Origin: Clostridium sp. SCN 57-10
Lineage (GTDB): Bacteria > Bacillota > Clostridia > Oscillospirales > Butyricicoccaceae
Direction: 5' to 3'
Assembly: GCA_001725215.1 (NCBI GenBank)
Contig: MEFT01000022.1
Span: forward strand, 1 to 12,880
DNA: 12,880 bases
Below are positions 1 through 5,539 of this stretch, piece by piece (within the stretch, counting starts at the first letter, position 1; each line of letters opens with the position of its first letter). The notes under the pieces are model-generated. The model was not told the DNA's origin and searched no databases. It worked only from the letters and a program-made list of their open reading frames with translations. The position numbers and the translations under genes were made by a program.

Positions 1-245
1 AAATGAATATCCGCCACAACGGGGACGGGCGACGATGCACAGATTTGACGCAATGCTTCGGCGGCCTCCATATCGGGTACCGCGACGCGCACAATATCGC
101 AGCCCGCCTGCCTAAGAAGCTCGATTTGCGAGAGCGTCGCGACGGCATCGCGTGTATCGGTATTGCACATCGATTGTACGGTAACCGGAGCGCCGCCGCC
201 AAGACGCACCGGCCCGACCAGTATTTGCTTTGTTTTACGATCCAT
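1..245 (-). CDS. ispG: IspG (GcpE), 4-hydroxy-3-methylbut-2-enyl diphosphate synthase, N-terminal part
   Basis: IspG is the 4Fe-4S enzyme of the MEP isoprenoid pathway that reductively converts MEcPP to HMBPP in the cytoplasm. The gene runs off the window at base 1, so only about 81 residues are visible. They carry the family's N-terminal signature: GGGAPVTVQSM, then NTDTRD, then CDIVRVAVPDMEAAEAL and VPVVADIH, which belong to the TIM-barrel domain. The C-terminal Fe-S cysteines lie outside the window. The ATG at 245 is chosen because it begins the conserved region and has AGGT about 9 bases upstream. It overlaps the end of rseP by 11 bases in another frame, which suggests translational coupling. 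It is the last visible gene of the uppS-cdsA-dxr-rseP block and works in the same pathway as dxr. The identification is secure; only the extent is unknown. Confidence 0.94.
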   Translation of the reverse strand, partial: MDRKTKQILVGPVRLGGGAPVTVQSMCNTDTRDAVATLSQIELLRQAGCDIVRVAVPDMEAAEALRQICASSPVPVVADIH

Positions 246-1338
246 AAAAAGTACCTGTAATCAACTTAGAAATATCATTATACGTTACAAACAGAAAGAG
301 ACCCAGAATAATCACAAGGCCGACGACTTGCACGGCACCTTCATACTTCGGGTCAACCGGACGACCACGCAGCAGTTCGAGCAGCAAAAACACCGTCTTG
401 CCGCCGTCGAGCGCCGGGATGGGAAGCATATTGACAAACGCAAGGTTAACCGACAAAAATGCCACCGTATACCACATATCGGCCATCGACGTTTTCGCAC
501 GCTCCGAAATCACGGCGGTGATGCCGACCGCGCCCATCATATCTTGAGATTTCACCTGTCCAGCAATCAGCATTTTAATGCTGTTAAACGCCGACTGCAA
601 AAAGCTCATTGAATTTTGCAGCGCATAGCCGACGCGGCCTATCGGACTGACCGATTGCACCCCGAACCGAATGCCAAAATAGCGCTGGTCGCTCGTTCCA
701 TCCGTCATGGTTTTGTCAAACACAAGACCCTCAAGCTTTATTTTTTTGCCATTACGCTCGACCGTAATATCATACGGATTGCCGCGCCCAAGTTCAAGCG
801 CGGTGATGATGTCGCCGTAAATAAAAGCGTGATAGTCGTTGATTCGCACAATACGGTCGCCGGGCTGCATCATATGCTCACCCTGTGCCGAAAACCCATC
901 AAAAAAGCTGTCCACCCGCGTACTGCGAATGCTGCTCGCAGGCAGAAACAGAATGATAAGAATCAAAATTGCGCTGACAAAGTTCATAAACGAACCGGCA
1001 ATGATGATGCAAAACCGCTGCCAAAGCTTCGCCTTTTGAAAGCTTCCGCGGTCACGGTCAACAGAAGGATCATCCTTGGCGAGGGCCGCGTCAAGTGATC
1101 CGGTGACCATCGCTTCCTGCGCATCGTCGTTCTCACCCTTCATCATAACCGCGCCGCCGATGGGCAGCAGACGAATGGCATAAACCGTTTCACCGACGCG
1201 TTTCTTGAGCAGCGCAGGTCCCATTCCGATCGAAAAGGACTCGACGGTGACACCCGACAATTTCGCCGCAGTAAAATGTCCGAGTTCATGCAAAAAAACG
1301 ATCAGACCAAAGACTAAAATTGCGTATATGATGGACAT
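235..1338 (-). CDS. rseP: RseP/RasP-type site-2 intramembrane zinc metalloprotease
   Basis: This is an integral-membrane S2P-family protease (M50B). In other bacteria it cleaves anti-sigma factors and remnant signal peptides inside the membrane. The 367-residue protein has an N-terminal membrane helix holding the zinc motif HELGH (residues 17-21). A second helix (about 110-132) follows, then a PDZ domain (about 137-205, with PGDRIVRIN), and the second catalytic motif NMLPIPALDGG (303-313) close to the C-terminal helices. The ATG at 1338 is preferred over a TTG at 1344 because AAGGCGG lies 6 bases before the ATG but directly abuts the TTG. Two mild oddities are an acidic, charged stretch at about 67-100, longer than I expect for the family, and AGSFMNF where most members have AGP. 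It begins 15 bases after dxr and overlaps ispG by 11 bases. The substrate cannot be told from sequence. Confidence 0.95.
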   Translation of the reverse strand: MSIIYAILVFGLIVFLHELGHFTAAKLSGVTVESFSIGMGPALLKKRVGETVYAIRLLPIGGAVMMKGENDDAQEAMVTGSLDAALAKDDPSVDRDRGSFQKAKLWQRFCIIIAGSFMNFVSAILILIILFLPASSIRSTRVDSFFDGFSAQGEHMMQPGDRIVRINDYHAFIYGDIITALELGRGNPYDITVERNGKKIKLEGLVFDKTMTDGTSDQRYFGIRFGVQSVSPIGRVGYALQNSMSFLQSAFNSIKMLIAGQVKSQDMMGAVGITAVISERAKTSMADMWYTVAFLSVNLAFVNMLPIPALDGGKTVFLLLELLRGRPVDPKYEGAVQVVGLVIILGLFLFVTYNDISKLITGTFYGS

Positions 1339-1353
1339 AACCAACCGCCTTTA

Positions 1354-2499
1354 CTAAAATGCACGCTCGCAAACAATTCTGCGCGCGGCTTCGTCGCTAT
1401 CAAAAATATCCTGTAAGCTGGGCTGGGCTACATGCGGTACGCGTTCATACGCCTCACGCACCAGATCATAAATTTGTGTAAATCCGATCTTCTCCTGGAG
1501 AAAAAGCGCTACGGCCGCCTCGTTTGCGCCGTTCACAACGGCGCCGGCGTTCCCTCCGCGCCGCATGACCTGCTCACACAGGTCAAGGCTGGGGAAATGA
1601 ACACGGTCGATCGGCATAAAGGTAAGTTGTAGTGGAGATGTAAAGTCTAAAAGCTTCCCATGCTGCGGAAGGCGTTCCGGGTACCCGAGCGCATATTGAA
1701 TGGGCAAGTGCATGTCTGGCGGAGACATCTGAGCGATTACCGCACCATCGCAGAACTCTACCAAAGAATGTACAATGCTCCCGCGATGCACAACGGCTTC
1801 GATGCAATCAGGCGGTACGCCGAAAAGCCACATTGCCTCAATCATTTCAAACCCTTTGTTCATCATGGTAGCCGAGTCGATGGTGATTTTCGCACCCATG
1901 CTCCAGCTTGGATGACGCAACGCATCGCGCGGCGTCATCCCCTTCTGTTGCTCGAGCGTCATGCCAAAGAATGGACCGCCTGACGCTGTGATGATAATAC
2001 GCGAAACCTCGCATTTACGCCCGGCAAGCAACGCCTGAAATACGGCGGAATGCTCTGAGTCGACGGGCACAATAGCAAGACCATTTTGGTTCGCAAGGTC
2101 CATAACCTGCTGACCGGCGCAAACAAGCGACTCTTTGTTGGCCAGTGCGAGCGTCTTGCCTGCCTGCAGCGCAGCAAGTGAAGGACGCAGCCCTGCGATG
2201 CCAACGGCGGCGTTAACTGTGATGTCCGCTTCGTCCGCCGCCGCGACCTCGCAAACGCCGTCTATACCGCCGAGCACGCGGATATCGGTATCCGCAAGGC
2301 GTTCTTTCAGCGCACGCGCCGCCTTTTCGTCGTGCAGCGCGACAAAAGAAGGCCGGAATCTGCGAGCCTGATGCTCAACGAGCTCATCGTTCGTGCTTGC
2401 CGCGAGTGCGGCGACGCGCATACCGTTGCGCTCAATTACATCAAGAGTCTGCGTGCCGATCGAACCGGTCGACCCTACAATGGATACGGTCTTACTCAT
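1354..2499 (-). CDS. dxr: 1-deoxy-D-xylulose 5-phosphate reductoisomerase (DXR/IspC)
   Basis: DXR is the cytoplasmic NADPH-dependent enzyme that rearranges and reduces DXP to MEP, the committed step of the non-mevalonate isoprenoid pathway and the target of fosmidomycin. The 381 residues are full length for the family. The NADPH-binding loop GSTGSIG is at residues 9-15, and NKES starts at 121. The metal ligands are D147 and E149 in PVDSEHSAVFQ. TASGGPF is at 171-177, H196 is in HPSWSMG, and the active-site run DSATMMNKGFEMIEA (208-222) supplies S209, N214, K215 and E218. The ATG at 2499 overlaps the cdsA stop as ATGA, so translation is probably coupled to cdsA. Its own Shine-Dalgarno is weak, which fits coupling. 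With ispG it supplies precursors used by uppS in the same block. Confidence 0.97.
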   Translation of the reverse strand: MSKTVSIVGSTGSIGTQTLDVIERNGMRVAALAASTNDELVEHQARRFRPSFVALHDEKAARALKERLADTDIRVLGGIDGVCEVAAADEADITVNAAVGIAGLRPSLAALQAGKTLALANKESLVCAGQQVMDLANQNGLAIVPVDSEHSAVFQALLAGRKCEVSRIIITASGGPFFGMTLEQQKGMTPRDALRHPSWSMGAKITIDSATMMNKGFEMIEAMWLFGVPPDCIEAVVHRGSIVHSLVEFCDGAVIAQMSPPDMHLPIQYALGYPERLPQHGKLLDFTSPLQLTFMPIDRVHFPSLDLCEQVMRRGGNAGAVVNGANEAAVALFLQEKIGFTQIYDLVREAYERVPHVAQPSLQDIFDSDEAARRIVCERAF

Positions 2500-3308
2500 C
2501 GTAGTATACCCGTCAGCGAGAGAAGTATTTCAAAAAACGGCGCAGTGAACAACACGCTGTCAAACCGATCGAGCACACCGCCATGTCCCGGGAAAAGATT
2601 GCCGTAATCTTTGATGCCTGCTTTGCGCTTGATGAGCGACATGGAAAGATCACCAAACGTTCCTAAAACCGCGCCGATGGCGCCGGCCGGAATTAAAATT
2701 GCATAGTTAAAGGAAGCATCTTGCGTGTTCGTCATAACAAAAGCAAAAATAACAAGACCGAGCACGCCGCCCAGCAGTCCGCCTATGGCGCCCTCTACCG
2801 TCTTTTTGGGGGAAACATAGGGTGCAAGCTTATGCTTTCCAAACGCCATACCGGTAAAATAAGCGAAGGTATCACAGCACCATGCGGTTAAAAAGGGCAT
2901 CAAAACCCAGTACCGCCCGAGCGGATAGCCAATCAGGATTCGAAGAATGGAGGAGAGCAGCAGCGGAATTACCACGGCGCCTACAAAGCCCTCTGCCAGC
3001 TTTGCAAAGTCTAGGCGTTCATGGTCAAACACCGCCCATATAAAACTGACAACGGTATAGACGAAAACAAGTCCGAGTATACCATATATGCCTTTGACAG
3101 ACGATACTACGGGTACGACGGCTGCAAATACGCAGCAAACCCACAGCAGCGGATGGTTACGCAGCGCGCCCGTTGCACCAAGCAGCTCATAGGCTGAAAC
3201 TGCGCACAGAGCGCAAAAAGCCAGAACCGCAACCATCGGCGGCAGTACATAGACAATCAACCAAAATGCGGCGAGCGCAACAATCGCCGTGATCGTTCTC
3301 TGTTTCAT
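2496..3308 (-). CDS. cdsA: Phosphatidate cytidylyltransferase (CDP-diacylglycerol synthase)
   Basis: CdsA is a polytopic membrane enzyme that makes CDP-diacylglycerol from CTP and phosphatidic acid, the branch point to all bacterial phospholipids. The 270-residue protein is very hydrophobic with about eight apparent membrane segments. Near the C-terminus it carries the complete family signature at about residues 224-250: SLIKR, then KD, then a PGHGGVLDRFD end. The conserved SPKKTVEGAIGG loop lies before it. I chose the ATG at 3308 rather than the TTG at 3311, because GGAGG sits 6 bases before the ATG and only 3 before the TTG. The ATG shares one base with the uppS stop (TGATG), and the 3' end overlaps dxr by 4 bases. 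It is a core member of the uppS-cdsA-dxr operon. Confidence 0.96.
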   Translation of the reverse strand: MKQRTITAIVALAAFWLIVYVLPPMVAVLAFCALCAVSAYELLGATGALRNHPLLWVCCVFAAVVPVVSSVKGIYGILGLVFVYTVVSFIWAVFDHERLDFAKLAEGFVGAVVIPLLLSSILRILIGYPLGRYWVLMPFLTAWCCDTFAYFTGMAFGKHKLAPYVSPKKTVEGAIGGLLGGVLGLVIFAFVMTNTQDASFNYAILIPAGAIGAVLGTFGDLSMSLIKRKAGIKDYGNLFPGHGGVLDRFDSVLFTAPFFEILLSLTGILR

Positions 3309-4045
3309 CAAATGCCTCCAAAGCGCCGCTTGCGGCGCTGAAATTCTAACAGCGCTGCTTCAAGCTCACGTTCTTTTATATCAGGCCAGAGTGTATCGGT
3401 GAAATAGAGCTCGGTATATGCGCTTTGCCATAACAGAAAATTAGAAAGACGAAGCTCCCCGCCCGGACGAATGAGCAGATCGGGATCGGGTATGCCGCCA
3501 GTATAAAGGCTTTCCGAAATCATGTCTTCCGTAATGGCATCAGCAGACAGCTCGCCCGCGTCCACACGCCCCGCAAGGGTACGAACCGCGCGCAGCAGCT
3601 CATCTCGCCCACCATAGTTCAGGCATACGTTAACATGCATTCCCGTCGTCTGCTCAGAAAGCTTATCGGTGCGCGCAATCAAATCACGAAGCTCCTGCGA
3701 AAGGGGCGCTGTTTCCCCAAAAAATGAAAGGCGCAGATTTTTCGCAATCAGCTCATCGGCGGCCTCTTTCAGATATTTTTCAAGCAGCCGCATGATGGAG
3801 GCGACCTCATCCTCCGGCCGCTTCCAGTTCTCGGTCGAAAAAGCGTAGATGGTCAAATAAGAGACGCCGATGCGAGACAGATAGTCGGCGGCACGGCGAA
3901 AGGCTTCGCTGCCTGCCGAATGGCCGGCAGAACGGGGCAGGCCGCGTCGCTGCGCCCAACGGCCGTTGCCATCCATGATGATGGCGACATGCTGCGGAAT
4001 ATGGTTTAGGTCGAGTGCGGTCAGTTTTTGCTTTTTAAACACCAT
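3308..4045 (-). CDS. uppS: Undecaprenyl diphosphate synthase (cis-prenyltransferase)
   Basis: UppS condenses eight isopentenyl diphosphates onto farnesyl diphosphate to give the C55 carrier for peptidoglycan and other wall polymers. The 245 residues match the family length. HVAIIMDGNGRWA near the N-terminus contains the catalytic Asp (D25). The C-terminal signature DLLIRPGGE...LRLSNF...AYTELYF (189-215) supplies R193, R199, S201 and E212, in the positions expected from the E. coli enzyme. The only small deviation is Pro194 where many homologues have Thr (IRT[SG]GE). The ATG at 4045 is preceded by AGGAGA. The gene follows frr across a 74-base gap that contains a strong hairpin, and is joined to cdsA by TGATG. 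It uses isoprenoid units made by the dxr/ispG pathway encoded downstream. Confidence 0.97.
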   Translation of the reverse strand: MVFKKQKLTALDLNHIPQHVAIIMDGNGRWAQRRGLPRSAGHSAGSEAFRRAADYLSRIGVSYLTIYAFSTENWKRPEDEVASIMRLLEKYLKEAADELIAKNLRLSFFGETAPLSQELRDLIARTDKLSEQTTGMHVNVCLNYGGRDELLRAVRTLAGRVDAGELSADAITEDMISESLYTGGIPDPDLLIRPGGELRLSNFLLWQSAYTELYFTDTLWPDIKERELEAALLEFQRRKRRFGGI

Positions 4046-4072
4046 GACTCTCCTGTTCCGATTGAAACAAAG

Positions 4073-4105
4073 CCCGAAATCACCGATACGCTCGGTGATT
4101 TCGGG
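4073..4105 (-). terminator. Perfect 14-bp hairpin between frr and uppS, terminator-like
   Basis: The arms at 4073-4086 (CCCGAAATCACCGA) and 4092-4105 are perfectly complementary around a 5-base loop. On the minus strand the hairpin starts 14 bases after the frr stop and is followed by CTTTGTTTC, an interrupted U-run. On the plus strand it is followed by TGGGCTTCTTTT, so it might also act in that direction. It resembles a Rho-independent terminator but lies inside the usual pyrH-frr-uppS block, only about 27 bases before the uppS start. The imperfect U-run suggests partial termination rather than a full stop. Confidence 0.7.
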
Positions 4106-4119
4106 TGGGCTTCTTTTGG

Positions 4120-4674
4120 TTAGATTTCCAGCAGTTCTTTTTCTTTGCGAGCCGCTTCCGTATCAACCTCTTTGCAGAACTTATCGGTCAGATCCTGCAT
4201 CTCTTTTTCAAGCGTTTTGAGGTCGTCCTCTGTGATTTCGGACTTTTTCTTCATCTCTTTGAACTTCTCCATCGCATCGCGGCGGATGTTGCGCACGGCG
4301 ATTTTGCCGTCTTCTCCGATTTTCTTGACCTGCTTAATCAGCTCCTTGCGGCGTTCTTCCGTCAGCTGCGGGAAGGTCAGGCGGATCAGCTTTCCGTCAT
4401 TCTGTGGGTTGATACCCAGATCGGACTGCTGAATGGCCTTTTCGATCAGCTTCAGCGCGGAAGAATCCCACGGCTGAATGGTAAGCATACGCGGCTCCGG
4501 CGAGGAGATGTTACCCAGCGTATTGATGGGCGTCGTCGTTCCGAAATATTCAATGGTGATTCGATCCAGAACGGACGGATTCGCACGTCCGGCACGGATC
4601 GTGACAAATTCCTGCTTCAGCACCTCAATGGTCTTCTTCATTTTGTCCTGATACGCTACACATTTCTCATTCAT
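4120..4674 (-). CDS. frr: Ribosome recycling factor (RRF)
   Basis: RRF acts with EF-G to split the post-termination ribosome into subunits and release mRNA and tRNA. The 184-residue product has the expected length (about 185). It shows IRAGRANPSVLDRI (26-39) in helix 1 of the coiled-coil domain, the small domain with IEYFGTTTPINTLGN, the conserved PWD and LIRLTFPQLTEERR stretches, and the charged C-terminal helices. An upstream extension to 4773 is open but would overlap pyrH and add 33 unrelated residues. The ATG at 4674 has GGAGG 7 bases upstream and gives the family N-terminus, so it is taken as the start. It lies 32 bases after pyrH, its usual partner, and is followed by a terminator-like hairpin. 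Confidence 0.97.
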   Translation of the reverse strand: MNEKCVAYQDKMKKTIEVLKQEFVTIRAGRANPSVLDRITIEYFGTTTPINTLGNISSPEPRMLTIQPWDSSALKLIEKAIQQSDLGINPQNDGKLIRLTFPQLTEERRKELIKQVKKIGEDGKIAVRNIRRDAMEKFKEMKKKSEITEDDLKTLEKEMQDLTDKFCKEVDTEAARKEKELLEI

Positions 4675-4706
4675 AATGAAACCTCCGATATGATAATTGT
4701 AGTGAT

Positions 4707-5432
4707 TTATGTGTTTTCGGTGCCGACATAGGAACCGATTTTTTCGCCGAGCAATACCCGTCTGATGTTCCACGGGTCTTTAAGCGCGAAGACGAGCACC
4801 GGAATGTGATTGTCCATCGAAAGCGTGGTTGCCGTAGAGTCCATAACCTCCAGGCCACGAGCAAGCATATCGGAATATGTGATGGAATCAAACCGCTTGG
4901 CATCCTTATTCTTTGCGGGGTCGGAGTCGTATACGCCGTCGATGTTTTTCGCCAGCAAAATGACCTCAGCGCCGATTTCCGCAGCACGCAGCGCGGCCGC
5001 CGTATCGGTTGAGAAGAAGGGGTTACCCGTTCCGCAGGCGAAAATGACCACTCTACCTTTCTCCAGATGGCGAATCGCCTTCAGTCTGATATAAGGCTCC
5101 GCAATTTTTGTCATATCGATTCCGGTCTGCACACGCACATCCACGCCGTTATTTTCAAGAACGTCGGCAAGCGCGAGCGCGTTGATCGTCGTGGCCAACA
5201 TGCCCATATGGTCGGCACGGGTGCGCTCCATATGACCACCGCCATCTTTGACGCCACGCCAGAAGTTACCGCCACCGACAACGATGCCAATTTCCACGCC
5301 AAGCTCAACGCAGGACTTAATGACCTTTGAAACGCTGTCGAGCACTGAAAAATCGAGCCCGATTTTCTTTTCGCCCGCCAATGCTTCGCCGCTGATTTTG
5401 AGCAGCACCCTTTTATATTTAAGCGTTTCCAT
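4707..5432 (-). CDS. pyrH: UMP kinase (uridylate kinase)
   Basis: PyrH phosphorylates UMP to UDP with ATP and so feeds all pyrimidine nucleotide and UDP-sugar synthesis. It belongs to the amino-acid-kinase fold family and is a hexamer regulated by GTP and UTP in characterised bacteria. The 241 residues are full length. The phosphate-binding KISGEAL (12-18), GGGNFWRG (53-60), ADHMGMLATTINAL, GTGNPFFSTDTAAALRA and the NIDGVYDSDP nucleotide region are all present. The ATG at 5432 is preceded by AGGAGAGG. The usual upstream neighbours rpsB and tsf are absent; uvrA is there instead, 107 bases away. A promoter is visible in that gap. The AGGAGAGG segment is also one arm of an inverted repeat (see the regulatory entry at 5435-5533). 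Confidence 0.98.
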   Translation of the reverse strand: METLKYKRVLLKISGEALAGEKKIGLDFSVLDSVSKVIKSCVELGVEIGIVVGGGNFWRGVKDGGGHMERTRADHMGMLATTINALALADVLENNGVDVRVQTGIDMTKIAEPYIRLKAIRHLEKGRVVIFACGTGNPFFSTDTAAALRAAEIGAEVILLAKNIDGVYDSDPAKNKDAKRFDSITYSDMLARGLEVMDSTATTLSMDNHIPVLVFALKDPWNIRRVLLGEKIGSYVGTENT

Positions 5433-5434
5433 AT

Positions 5435-5533
5435 TGCCCTCTCCTATCTGATATCTATCATTCCTATTCTAATATAATTCTACCAGTTTGAAAAGCATCT
5501 TTTTCGTTTTTGGTGAAAATGATCGAGAGGGCA
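5435..5533 (-). promoter_or_regulatory. 9-bp inverted repeat spanning the uvrA-pyrH gap and covering the pyrH ribosome binding site
   Basis: In the minus-strand transcript, TGCCCTCTC (5533-5525), 6 bases after the uvrA stop, is perfectly complementary to GAGAGGGCA (5443-5435), which contains most of the pyrH Shine-Dalgarno AGGAGAGG. The loop is 81 bases. A transcript starting at the proposed pyrH promoter would lack the upstream arm. The pairing is visible in the sequence; any control role is inference. Confidence 0.4.
5466..5494 (-). promoter_or_regulatory. Likely sigma-A promoter of pyrH-frr
   Basis: On the minus strand TTTTCA (5494-5489; 4 of 6 to TTGACA) and TAGAAT (5471-5466; 5 of 6 to TATAAT) are 17 bases apart, in an AT-rich patch within the 107-base uvrA-pyrH gap. 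Transcription would start near 5459, leaving a leader of roughly 27 bases before the pyrH ATG. A short palindrome TGATA-GA-TATCA (5460-5449) lies at the predicted start. No strong terminator is seen after uvrA, so this promoter may act alongside read-through. Confidence 0.6.
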
Positions 5534-5539
5534 TGTGTA

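Noticed and set aside
4105..4731. Long plus-strand open frame (208 codons) opposite frr
   Set aside because: It lies wholly over frr and the end of pyrH, has no ribosome binding site, and its product looks like the antisense of a coiled-coil gene. Frr is intact on the other strand.
4675..4773. N-terminal extension of RRF by 33 residues
   Set aside because: It overlaps pyrH, is unlike the family, and the ATG at 4674 has a good Shine-Dalgarno and gives the standard length.
5494..5512. Small hairpin GAAAA...TTTTC after uvrA as a terminator
   Set aside because: Only five A/T-rich pairs with one G:C and no following U-run; too weak to call.
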